Source of the DNA: JABDNZ01 sp050049805
GTDB taxonomy: Bacteria > Gemmatimonadota > Gemmatimonadetes > Longimicrobiales > Gaopeijiaceae
Direction of reading: 5' to 3'
Assembly: GCA_050049805.1 (NCBI GenBank)
Contig: JASFVN010000101.1
Coordinates: forward strand, 1 to 13,712
DNA: 13,712 nucleotides
Part shown: positions 1 through 6,869 of the stretch, in pieces
Numbering within the stretch: position 1 is the stretch's first letter
How the letters are laid out: the number at the start of each line of letters is the position of its first letter
The notes under the pieces: generated by a model
Told to the model about the DNA's origin: nothing
Seen by the model: the letters and a program-made list of their open reading frames with translations, nothing else
Databases searched by the model: none
Position numbers and translations under genes: made by a program

Positions 1-939
1 CTGAAGGGCACCGGCTACGATCTCTGCTGCTGACGCGGTGTAGCGATCTACCAGGACCACGAGGGTCTTGTCAGGTATCCGGGCTGGAAGGCGGGCGTTC
101 CAGGACTCCTCCACCGTCTTGTTGGGCTGCCCGGGACTTCGACTCACGGTGCTGGCCAGCGTCTGACCCCGGTCCAGAAAGAGGTCGGCCATGGAGAGGG
201 ACTCGGCCAGGTATCCTCCGGGATTCCGGCGAAGATCGACGATGATTCCCTTGGCGTCGGATAGCACTGCAAAAGCGGAATCCACCTCCGACGCCGAGCC
301 CCTGGCGACCTGATCCACCAATAGGTAGCCCAGCGAGTCGTGGACCATGGTGGCCGTCACCGCCGAGACGTGGACGTTGTCCCGGCGGATCGGGAAGGAG
401 AGAGGTTCGGGGACCCCCTCCCTTTCGACCTTGATCTCCACCGACGTGCCTGCGGGACCCCGGATGGAGTCCCGAGCCATGTCGACGGTCCAGTCCCGGG
501 CGTCTACTCCTTTTACTTCGACGATCTGATCACCCACCATCAGCCCGGCCTCGTCGGCCGGGACCCCCCGGAACACGGCCGTGACGGTGACCCTACCGTT
601 CAACTGGGTGATCTGGACCCCGATACCGGCGTAATCCCCCGTGTTGTCCTCCTCGAAGACACCGTATTCCTCGGGAGTGAAAACCGTGGCGTATGGATCG
701 TTGAGCCCCTCGATCAGGCCCTCGAGAGCTTCCTCCCAGAGGGTCGAATCGTTGAAGGTCGTTTGATGGTAGTCCAGGATGGTCTGAAAGGCTCCCAGGA
801 AAACCTGGCTTCCAGCCACCGGGTCCCCCGGTCGACCAACGTCGGCCAAACGGGCGGAGTCGGGCACCTGGGAAGAGAGCGGGCTGGGCATGATTGCCGT
901 GCCAGCCACCAGGAGAATCGGGGTGATGCGTCGGAACAT
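1..939 (-). CDS. S41 family C-terminal processing protease (CtpA/Prc-like), C-terminus cut by window edge
   Basis: This is a periplasmic serine protease of the S41 (tail-specific/CtpA) family, which cleaves proteins near their C-termini. I translated 313 residues from the ATG at 939. Residues 1-24 look like a Sec signal (MFRRITPILLVAGTAIMPSP, then LSSQ). A helical N-terminal segment leads into FTPEEYGVFEED (about 87-98) and a PDZ domain at about 100-175, with GIGVQI and GVPADEAGLMVGDQI. The protease core shows DLRRNPGGYL at 235-244 and TASAAEI at 301-307, whose Ser303 matches the catalytic serine of the family. The catalytic lysine should lie beyond the window edge. The start is supported by GGAAG five bases upstream of the ATG. 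The gene is divergent from nadE across 187 bases. The family is secure; the substrate is unknown. Confidence 0.93.
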   Translation of the reverse strand, partial: MFRRITPILLVAGTAIMPSPLSSQVPDSARLADVGRPGDPVAGSQVFLGAFQTILDYHQTTFNDSTLWEEALEGLIEGLNDPYATVFTPEEYGVFEEDNTGDYAGIGVQITQLNGRVTVTAVFRGVPADEAGLMVGDQIVEVKGVDARDWTVDMARDSIRGPAGTSVEIKVEREGVPEPLSFPIRRDNVHVSAVTATMVHDSLGYLLVDQVARGSASEVDSAFAVLSDAKGIIVDLRRNPGGYLAESLSMADLFLDRGQTLASTVSRSPGQPNKTVEESWNARLPARIPDKTLVVLVDRYTASAAEIVAGALQ

Positions 940-957
940 GTTTCTTCCGGGATTGGA

Positions 958-986
958 TGAACACAACGGTAACAGACCTTTAAAAT
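958..986 (+). promoter_or_regulatory. candidate sigma-70-like promoter for nadE
   Basis: TGAACA (958-963) and TAAAAT (981-986) are separated by 17 bases. They match the sigma-70 consensus at 4 of 6 and 5 of 6 positions. This is the most AT-rich spot in the divergent S41/nadE spacer. A transcript starting here would have a leader of roughly 130 bases before nadE. The assignment rests on pattern only, and promoter preference in this organism is unknown. Confidence 0.4.
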
Positions 987-1021
987 AACACCGTTTGCCT
1001 TCCCGGCGTTCCCTCCTTCCC

Positions 1022-1039
1022 CCCCGGGACGGCCCGGGG
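1022..1039 (+). other. GC-rich hairpin in the nadE leader
   Basis: CCCCGGG (1022-1028), loop ACGG, then CCCGGGG (1033-1039) form a perfect 7-bp stem. A third CCCGGG lies at 1047-1052, followed by GGCCGGCC, so alternative pairings are possible. No T-run follows on either strand, so a classical intrinsic terminator is unlikely. It would fall inside the nadE leader if the promoter at 958-986 is real. Confidence 0.4.
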
Positions 1040-1126
1040 AAGCCTACCCGGGCCGGCCCTCGGCGGTGCGGGCCCATCCGGGATCGCTTAGCTTGATCCA
1101 GAATCCATTGGACGAGAGAAGATCGA

Positions 1127-2887
1127 ATGAAGTCTCCTGCCCCTCTGCGGCTCAGCCTCGTGCAGTTCAAGCCGAAGAAGGCCGACGTGGCCGGGAACCT
1201 CGGTGTGGTCCGGGATCGGTGGCTCGGGAACGCTTCGGAAACAGACGTACTTGTTTTCCCTGAGACCTCTCTTACCGGGTATTTTCTCGAGGGAGGCGTA
1301 GCTGATGTGTCGATCTCGGTAGAGGAGGTGGCTGAGGGGCTGGGGGTCCCCGGAGAGGGGGCGCCCAATGTCATTCTCGGGTTCTACGAGCGTTGGCAGA
1401 GAGGGATCTACAACAGCGTAGCCTGCTTTGAACCCGATGGAGACCGGTTCCAGCCCATCCACGTGCACCGAAAGATGTTCCTCCCCACCTACGGCGTATT
1501 CGAGGAAGCCCGGTTCGCCGATCCTGGAATCACCCTTTCGGCCTTCGACACCCGCTTCGGACGTATGGGGATGCTGGTCTGTGAGGAGATGTGGCACTCC
1601 CTGGCCCCTACGATTCTTGCCCTGGACGGAGCGGAGCTGATTGTCGTGGTGAGCGCCTCACCCGCCAGGGAGTTCCCCGAAGGTCTCGGGCGGTCCGAGA
1701 ACCTTGCTCGCTGGGACGCGTTGGCCACCAGCGCCGCCCAGGAGCACGGAGTTTTTGTGGCGGTCAGCCAGTTGGTGGGTTCTGAGGGAGGAAAGGTCTT
1801 TCTGGGCGGGTCCATTGCCGTGGGCCCCGATGGCCGCCTCCTGGCCAGAGGCCCCCTCATGGAAGAGTGCTCGGTACCGGCGGCTCTCAGTGGGCGAGCC
1901 ATTGATCGGGCTCGCTTCGAGGCACCCTTGCTGGCGGATCTTCGGCAGATGCTTCCCCATCTGCACCGGTCGTTGGAAGACGCGGGTGTCCGGGGGGGAA
2001 GGGTCGGGGACCGTGAGCTCGCAGGGTCCGGAGAATTCCAGCCCACTCCAGAGGCTCCAAGGCCGGGAGATCCGGTTCCTTCCCTGGACATGGCTCTGGT
2101 CCGGAGGATCCTGGTGGAGTTCATCCGGGATGAGGTTGTGAGGCGGAGGGGCTTTCAGGGTGTGGTCCTGGGCGTCTCCGGGGGCGTGGACTCGGCGGTG
2201 GCTCTCTATCTCGCCGTGGAAGCCCTGGGACCGGAAAACGTCACGGGATTCAGGCTTCCGTACGCCACTTCCAGCCCCGAGAGTCTGGAGCACGCAGAGC
2301 TCGTGCTTTCGGAGACCGGAGCCTCCAGCGAGACCATCGAGATCACGCCTTCCGTCGACGCTTATGTCCAAAAGGTCGATCCGGAGCTGTCGGATCTGAG
2401 GCGGGGAAATTTGGCTGCGAGGATCCGAGGCATCACCCTCTTCGACCAGTCGGCGAAGCTTGGTCGGCTTCCGCTGGGAACAGGGAACAAGAGCGAGCGG
2501 CTCCTGGGCTATTTCACCTGGCACGCCGACGACTCTCCCCCCATCAACCCCCTGGGAGACCTCTTCAAGACCCAGGTTTGGAGCCTGGCACGGCACCTGG
2601 GGGTGCCGGAAGTCATCGTCGAGAAGCCGGCCTCGGCGGACCTGATCCGGGGGATTCACGACGAAGATGAGCTGGGTGTGTCCTACGGGGAGGCGGATCC
2701 CATCCTCTATTGGCTCCTCTCAGGGTACCGGCCTCAGGAGCTGGTGGCCCTGGGCTTTCAAAAGGACGCCGTTGAAGCGGTCTGGAGCCGGTTCAACGGA
2801 ACCCACTGGAAGAGGGAGCTTCCAACCGTGGCCGTCCTCTCCGACACGGCCATTGGTGAGTTCTTCCTTCGGCCCGTCGACTACTGA
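1127..2887 (+). CDS. nadE: glutamine-dependent NAD+ synthetase
   Basis: This cytoplasmic enzyme makes NAD+ from deamido-NAD+ and ATP, using ammonia released from glutamine. The 586-residue protein has the two expected domains. The N-terminal nitrilase-type glutaminase carries a Glu46-Lys116-Cys152 triad, in FPETSLTGYF, HRKMFLPTYG and LVCEEMW. The C-terminal synthetase starts near residue 320 with the PP-loop SGGVDS at 351-356. GTGNKSE follows at 451-457, then GYFT and NPLGDLFKTQ. This two-domain form can use glutamine directly, unlike short ammonia-dependent NadE. The ATG at 1127 has a weak purine-rich stretch (GAGAGAAG) just upstream, and the nitrilase fold begins within ten residues, which supports this start. 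The end is odd: the stop codon lies in an 18-bp tandem repeat. Confidence 0.97.
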   Translation: MKSPAPLRLSLVQFKPKKADVAGNLGVVRDRWLGNASETDVLVFPETSLTGYFLEGGVADVSISVEEVAEGLGVPGEGAPNVILGFYERWQRGIYNSVACFEPDGDRFQPIHVHRKMFLPTYGVFEEARFADPGITLSAFDTRFGRMGMLVCEEMWHSLAPTILALDGAELIVVVSASPAREFPEGLGRSENLARWDALATSAAQEHGVFVAVSQLVGSEGGKVFLGGSIAVGPDGRLLARGPLMEECSVPAALSGRAIDRARFEAPLLADLRQMLPHLHRSLEDAGVRGGRVGDRELAGSGEFQPTPEAPRPGDPVPSLDMALVRRILVEFIRDEVVRRRGFQGVVLGVSGGVDSAVALYLAVEALGPENVTGFRLPYATSSPESLEHAELVLSETGASSETIEITPSVDAYVQKVDPELSDLRRGNLAARIRGITLFDQSAKLGRLPLGTGNKSERLLGYFTWHADDSPPINPLGDLFKTQVWSLARHLGVPEVIVEKPASADLIRGIHDEDELGVSYGEADPILYWLLSGYRPQELVALGFQKDAVEAVWSRFNGTHWKRELPTVAVLSDTAIGEFFLRPVDY

Positions 2888-2929
2888 CGGTTGGTCGACT
2901 GCTGACGGTTGGTCGACTACTGACGGTCG
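2876..2929 (+). repeat. three tandem copies of an 18-bp unit spanning the nadE stop codon
   Basis: The units are GTCGACTACTGACGGTTG at 2876-2893, the same with one change (GTCGACTGCTGACGGTTG) at 2894-2911, and the same with one change (final TTG to TCG) at 2912-2929. The unit length is a multiple of three, so each copy repeats the final codons and stop: Val-Asp-Tyr-stop, Val-Asp-Cys-stop, Val-Asp-Tyr-stop. The first copy holds the real nadE stop and the other two are downstream. It looks like local slippage duplication. Confidence 0.9.
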
Positions 2930-2976
2930 AGGGTTGGGGAAGCCGGATCGGGGACAACAGGGGCACTCGGGGGGAG

Positions 2977-3789
2977 TCAGCTTTGGCCGCCTCTCACAGC
3001 CCCCACCAGGTAGCTGACAAAAAAGAGGACCGCCGAGAGAAGAACGACGGAGGCTCCTGAGGGAAGATCCCAGAGCCAGGAGAGCCAGAGCCCCCCTCCC
3101 ACCGCTACCAGGGCGGCCAACACCGACAGAACCACCATTCCCCGAACCGAGGCCGCCAGCGTCTGTCCCGTGGCTGCGGGAATGACCAGGAATGCCGATA
3201 CCAACACGATCCCCACCAGCTTCATGGCAGCTACGATGGTGACGGCCAGGATGCTGAGGAGGAGGTAATTGAGGAAGGTTGCCGGAAGCCCCGCGGCCTT
3301 GGCCGCCTCCTCGTCCACTCCCAGAAAGAGAAATTCCTTGAAGAAGAGGGCAAGTGTGCCCAGCGAGAACCCCGTCAGGAGCAGGAGGCCCCAAAGATCC
3401 CGAGGTCCCACCGAGAGGATTTCGCCGAAGAGATACCCCATGAGGTCCTGGCGGTAGGTCTGGGAGATACTGATCAAGGCCACTCCCAGGGCCATGGCGG
3501 TGGGGAAGAAGATCCCGATGGCCGTATCTTCCGAGACCTCCCCCTTCCGGGTGATCCAGCCGATGACCCATGCCACCAGGACGGAGAATACCCCGGCCGC
3601 CGCTATGGGCGGGAATCCCAGAACCAGACCCAGGGCCACGCCCCCCAGGGCCGCGTGGGAGATTCCGACCCCGATGAAGGCCATTCTTCTCAAGACCACG
3701 AACACTCCCAGCACCGCACAGGTAGCTCCCAGCAGGAAACCGGTGAGGAGAGCCCGCTGAATGAAGCCCAGGGAAAGAAACTCCATCAT
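2977..3789 (-). CDS. metal ABC transporter permease (ZnuB/MntB-type, ABC-3 family)
   Basis: This is the inner-membrane channel subunit of a divalent-metal importer, most likely for zinc or manganese. The 270-residue protein is almost wholly hydrophobic, with about eight to nine membrane segments (roughly 10-33, 40-59, 62-80, 89-108, 132-150, 172-188, 190-208, 218-238 and 245-265). Family features include GVFVVLRRMAFIGVGISHAALGG (split here as GVFVVLRRMAF at 28-38 and GISHAALGG at 42-50). Also present are EAAKAAGLP (161-169), probably the ATPase-coupling loop, and LVGIVLVSAFLVIPAA (191-206). The first ATG overlaps the ATPase stop by four bases (ATGA), which indicates translational coupling. 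It converges on nadE with no obvious strong terminator between them. Zinc versus manganese cannot be decided from the sequence. Confidence 0.93.
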   Translation of the reverse strand: MMEFLSLGFIQRALLTGFLLGATCAVLGVFVVLRRMAFIGVGISHAALGGVALGLVLGFPPIAAAGVFSVLVAWVIGWITRKGEVSEDTAIGIFFPTAMALGVALISISQTYRQDLMGYLFGEILSVGPRDLWGLLLLTGFSLGTLALFFKEFLFLGVDEEAAKAAGLPATFLNYLLLSILAVTIVAAMKLVGIVLVSAFLVIPAATGQTLAASVRGMVVLSVLAALVAVGGGLWLSWLWDLPSGASVVLLSAVLFFVSYLVGAVRGGQS

Positions 3790-4598
3790 GACGGGCTCCC
3801 CCGCTCTCTCGCCTGGATTTCCTCTTCCTGGAGGGGGGGGCCGCGGTCATCGGCATGAACGTGGGGAGGCGGAAAGTGGTAGGTCTCCAGGATTGCTCGG
3901 CTTCTCAGAACCTCCTGGGGAGGTCCGGCAGCCTTCACCGTGTGGTCCAGGAGGATCAGGGTCTGAGCATGCTGGGCTACGTCCTCCACGTCATGGGAGG
4001 CGCAGAAGAGCGTCAAACCCCGGGCCCGCTGCAGGTCGCAAACCTGGCCGTAGAATCTGGCTCTGGCCGCCGGATCCAACCCTGAGGTGGGCTCATCCAG
4101 GATCAAAAGACAGGGATCGCTGACCATGGCCCGGGCGATCAGGACCCGCTGTCGCTGCCCTCCCGAAAGATCTTCGAAACGGCGCTGAGCCAGGTGGTCC
4201 ATGTGGACCTGTTCCAGGGCCTCCGTCACGCGTCGCCGGTCCTTCCCGGAGGGGCGTCTGACAGGACCCAGGAGCCCGTAGCGGCCCATGAGAACCACGT
4301 CCTCCACCGAGAGGGGAAAGCCGCTGGGAAGGCGTATCCCCTGTGGGACGTAGCCGATGGGTTGGCCATGTTTTCCCGGGGGCCGACCGAACAGGGAGAC
4401 CGTCCCGCCAAGAGGTTTCAGAATTCCCAGCAGGATGCGGAGGAGTGTGGATTTTCCGGCTCCATTGGGTCCGATGAGAGCAGCAAAGGAACCCGCAGGC
4501 ACCTCCAGGGACACGCCTTCCAGGACCTCTCGGTTCCCATAGGAGAACCAAACGTCCTTCAGCTCCAGGACGGATCCCTCGCACCGAGGACAGGTCAC
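3786..4598 (-). CDS. metal ABC transporter ATP-binding protein (ZnuC/MntA-type)
   Basis: This cytoplasmic ATPase powers the metal importer together with the adjacent permease. The 270 residues contain every ABC motif: Walker A GPNGAGKST (43-51), Q-loop glutamine in YVPQ (Gln86), signature LSGGQRQR (144-151), Walker B LLILDEPTSGLD (164-175) and H-loop SHD (His202). The GTG start lies five bases after the stop of the binding-protein gene. The preceding GGGG is only a weak ribosome site, so coupling to the upstream gene is likely. Two additions are unusual. A CPRC pair (Cys3, Cys6) precedes the ABC fold, and a C-terminal tail of about 30 residues carries HFPPPHVHADD, which could hold metal. The subfamily is supported by gene order; the metal is not proven. 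Confidence 0.95.
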   Translation of the reverse strand: MTCPRCEGSVLELKDVWFSYGNREVLEGVSLEVPAGSFAALIGPNGAGKSTLLRILLGILKPLGGTVSLFGRPPGKHGQPIGYVPQGIRLPSGFPLSVEDVVLMGRYGLLGPVRRPSGKDRRRVTEALEQVHMDHLAQRRFEDLSGGQRQRVLIARAMVSDPCLLILDEPTSGLDPAARARFYGQVCDLQRARGLTLFCASHDVEDVAQHAQTLILLDHTVKAAGPPQEVLRSRAILETYHFPPPHVHADDRGPPLQEEEIQARERGSPS

Positions 4599-4603
4599 GG
4601 CCC

Positions 4604-5527
4604 CTAGCCCCCCAGCCCAGCCAGGAGCTGAGCCGTGTTGAACCGGAGCAACTCGAAATATCCCTCGCGACCCAGGACGTTGGGCCCCCCCAGGGGGTCC
4701 AGCTCCAGCGTCGGGAGTTTCATCTCTGTGGCCAGGGCTCTGGCCGCGACCTCCCCAAGCTGCGGTTCCGTGAAAAGACAGGGAATGCCGTGACGTTCGG
4801 CCACGGCAAGGAGGGCGGCAATTTCCCGGCTGGAAGGCTCATGGCCCGGATGAGCGTGGATGACCCCTGCTTCTTCCATTTCGTACCTGGCCGCGAAATA
4901 CGGCCAGGCAGAGTGGGTCGTGATGAAGGCTCGCTGTCGCAAGGGCGCCAATTCCCGTCGGATCTCCGCATCCAGGGCGGAGAGGGAGTCCGCCAAGGCG
5001 GCACCCCGAGCCTCGATGTCGGCTGACGAGGAAGGCAGGACCGACACCAGGGCTTCCAGCAGTCTGGGCAGGATCTCGTCCCTGACCAGGATGGGGTCCA
5101 GCCAGATGTGCGGATTCCCCGTACCGTGGCCGTGATCAGCCCCCTCTTCCGAGGGTTCCTCGCCTGCTTCCAGGAGGTGAATGCCCTCAGCCAGCTCGAG
5201 AATCGACGACTCTCCCCCGGAGGCCTCGGGGATTCGGGACAGCCATTCGTCCAAGCCTCCGCCCACCATGATGAAGAGGGACGCTTCCCGGTAGTCCTGG
5301 AGCTGCCGGGGGGTGACGGAGAAGGTGGCCGGGGAGGCCCCGGGGGGGAGTACCGTCTCCACACGAACTTCGGAACCCACCAGCTCCTGAACCAGGTCGC
5401 CCAGCGGGAAGATGGAGGTCACCACCACCGGCCGCTGGTCCATTTCATCCTCTTCGGCTCCTGCACATCCGAGGATCAGGATGGAGAGGAGGGCATATGT
5501 CGCCAGAACCCCGCGTTTCCGCCGCAT
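4604..5527 (-). CDS. metal ABC transporter substrate-binding lipoprotein (ZnuA-like), first ligand histidine replaced
   Basis: This is the periplasmic, lipid-anchored capture protein for the importer encoded by the next two genes. The 307 residues begin with a lipoprotein signal ending LILGC (Cys21 is the predicted lipidation site). The mature part follows the cluster A-I (ZnuA/TroA) pattern: VVVTSIFPLGDL (34-45), PPGASPATF (61-69), NPHIWLDP (138-145), TTHSAWPYFA (203-212), FTEPQLGE (252-259) and LDPLGG (276-281). His140, His205 and Asp277 are at ligand-like positions. The position normally held by the first ligand histidine is Ala67. The His-rich loop seen in zinc-type proteins is reduced to DHGHGTG (131-137). 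AGGGA seven bases before the ATG supports the start. Assignment to the family is firm; the metal is uncertain. Confidence 0.92.
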   Translation of the reverse strand: MRRKRGVLATYALLSILILGCAGAEEDEMDQRPVVVTSIFPLGDLVQELVGSEVRVETVLPPGASPATFSVTPRQLQDYREASLFIMVGGGLDEWLSRIPEASGGESSILELAEGIHLLEAGEEPSEEGADHGHGTGNPHIWLDPILVRDEILPRLLEALVSVLPSSSADIEARGAALADSLSALDAEIRRELAPLRQRAFITTHSAWPYFAARYEMEEAGVIHAHPGHEPSSREIAALLAVAERHGIPCLFTEPQLGEVAARALATEMKLPTLELDPLGGPNVLGREGYFELLRFNTAQLLAGLGG

Positions 5528-5540
5528 TTCGTATTCCCTG

Positions 5541-5556
5541 CCTGAGCAATCTCAGG
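5541..5556 (-). promoter_or_regulatory. inverted repeat just upstream of the metal-importer operon
   Basis: CCTGAG-CAAT-CTCAGG is a perfect 6-bp inverted repeat. It ends 13 bases before the start of the metal-binding lipoprotein gene and abuts its AGGGA ribosome site. It could be an operator for a metal-responsive repressor, or an RNA hairpin affecting translation initiation. It does not resemble the long AT-rich Zur or Fur boxes known from Proteobacteria. No regulator gene lies in the window. Confidence 0.4.
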
Positions 5557-5688
5557 GTGAAGGACCGGCGCCCCTCGGCGCATGGGAGTCAAACCAGTAT
5601 CTGAGGGTACTTCGTCCAGGAAGGCAAGGGGGCGGGTCTCTTTTCCCGTGGAGGTTCACGGTCTCCCCGGCGGCGGCCTACCAGCGGT

Positions 5689-6717
5689 TCAAGCCTGCCC
5701 CGCCACTCGCCGCCTCAGGCTCTCCAGGAGGGGAAGGGGAGTCAGCTCGCCATCGATGATGGCCGCCAGCTCTTCTTCCTGCTCCCAGTGGGCTTCGAGC
5801 TCGTTCAGCTCCAGTTCCAACAGACGCTGCTCGGAATTCTCGTTTGCAGCGATCTCCAGGGCGATTCCGCCGGTCCGCCCCAGATCTCCCAAACGCTTCC
5901 CGTCTTTGAGAAGAATGCGGGAGAGCTCCGACGGCGAGCCGGCTTCTTCGATGAGGCGAGTCGCGCTCTTGACGGTTCGCTCCGCGGCTCCCTCGAAATG
6001 ATGATAGGCCAGGACTCGCCGGACCGTGTGCTCCGCTTCCCGACCGGTAAGATGCAGGCCTCCCTCTCGATGGTCCCCGCACTGAGGACACCGGTACGCA
6101 ACGCCCGTGGGCTCCATATCTCCGCTGTGGCTCAGGATCAGGCCGCCTCGACGGCGGTAGGGGATTCTGCGGAAGCGGTGGCCGCAGCGAGGACACACCT
6201 GTCTTCCCCGCCACACGTCCCCTCCGAAACGAAACCAACGGGCGGCCTCCGGAATGGTCCCGGGCAGCTTGTCCCAGATAATCCAGCCCGTTATGAAGGT
6301 CAGCCCTCCCAGGGCCATTCCTCCCCAGACGGCGGCTCCTGCTCCGATGGCTCCCACCGTAGACAAGGTCTTGTAATTCTTGCGGCGCTTTGCCAGCTCG
6401 CTGCCGTATCTCCACCACGACTGCTCGGTGAGGTTGGCACGTCCGACTCGGACGATCTCCAGAGGTTCCGCCCGGAGGAGGGCGATATTGTCCGTTTGGG
6501 AGAGGAGCTTTGCCCGGTCTCTGACGATCTTCTCCAGTTCGTCCAGGGCCTCCCAGCGCTCTTCAATAGGCGCCAGGCTCCACCTCTTGCACTCTTTGCA
6601 GATAGCCCAGAGGCGGCCCTTACCGGGGTCGAAGGCGACCCGGATCCCCAGGGGAAAGTGCTCCAGGGTCTCGTTGGATGGAAATGGCGTATGACAGACC
6701 AGGCACCGGGAATACAT
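5689..6717 (-). CDS. unrecognised membrane protein with two CxxC...CxxC zinc-ribbon-like modules
   Basis: I do not recognise this 342-residue protein. It carries four CxxC pairs. The first two, Cys5/Cys8 (RCLVC) and Cys40/Cys43 (ICKEC), could form one zinc ribbon at the N-terminus. The other two, Cys175/Cys178 (VCPRCGH) and Cys210/Cys213 (RCPQCGD), could form a second. Between them lies a Gly/Ala-rich hydrophobic stretch at about 118-148, long enough for one membrane span or a hairpin of two short ones. A charged, probably helical C-terminal third (about 270-330) contains runs such as LLELELNELEAHWEQEEEL, possibly a coiled coil. The region at 50-80 (EERWEALDELEKIVRDR) also looks helical. An AGGAGG site five bases before the ATG fixes the start. 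It lies upstream of and in the same orientation as the metal importer, 161 bases away. A link to metal handling is only a guess. Confidence 0.8.
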   Translation of the reverse strand: MYSRCLVCHTPFPSNETLEHFPLGIRVAFDPGKGRLWAICKECKRWSLAPIEERWEALDELEKIVRDRAKLLSQTDNIALLRAEPLEIVRVGRANLTEQSWWRYGSELAKRRKNYKTLSTVGAIGAGAAVWGGMALGGLTFITGWIIWDKLPGTIPEAARWFRFGGDVWRGRQVCPRCGHRFRRIPYRRRGGLILSHSGDMEPTGVAYRCPQCGDHREGGLHLTGREAEHTVRRVLAYHHFEGAAERTVKSATRLIEEAGSPSELSRILLKDGKRLGDLGRTGGIALEIAANENSEQRLLELELNELEAHWEQEEELAAIIDGELTPLPLLESLRRRVAGQA

Positions 6718-6722
6718 GTAAT

Positions 6723-6728
6723 CCTCCT
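6723..6728 (-). promoter_or_regulatory. strong ribosome-binding site of the four-CxxC protein gene
   Basis: A perfect AGGAGG lies five bases before the ATG at 6717. Most genes in this window have weak or coupled initiation sites, so this one stands out and supports the unrecognised gene being translated well. Confidence 0.75.
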
Positions 6729-6869
6729 ACACCCTTTACGCCCTACCTTTCCCCATCCTTTAGGATCCGCTTGCCTTCGACCAAGATTCCCTTGCCCTTG
6801 GACGGCTCTTGTGGCCGGGTCTCTTCAGGCGGCCCTTGTGTCCGGGTTCCCTTGCTTCGATCGTTCTGC

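Noticed and set aside
340..960. Long open frame on the plus strand opposite the S41 protease gene.
   Set aside because: The antisense frame has no recognisable motifs, while the minus-strand frame shows PDZ and S41 signatures throughout.
1658..2659. Long open frame on the minus strand inside nadE.
   Set aside because: It is a by-product of high GC content; nadE motifs run unbroken on the plus strand and the antisense product is Pro/Arg-rich without family features.
2888..2976. Intrinsic terminator between the convergent nadE and permease genes.
   Set aside because: Only a weak 4-bp stem (CACTC...GAGTC) without a T-run is visible, so I do not call one.
2720..3856. A 378-codon minus-strand frame spanning the end of nadE and all of the permease gene in another frame.
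   Set aside because: Its product is Gly/Arg-rich and patternless, while the alternative frame gives a clean permease.
5528..5580. Possible TPP riboswitch before the metal-importer operon, because CTGAGA and an AGGGA occur there on the minus strand.
   Set aside because: The conserved 3' half of the TPP aptamer is absent, and the CTGAGA is fully explained by the short inverted repeat.
6678..6869. 64-residue N-terminal extension of the TrpG/PabA protein.
   Set aside because: The family begins at ILVLDNYDSF; the extension overlaps the divergent gene start and has no conserved content.
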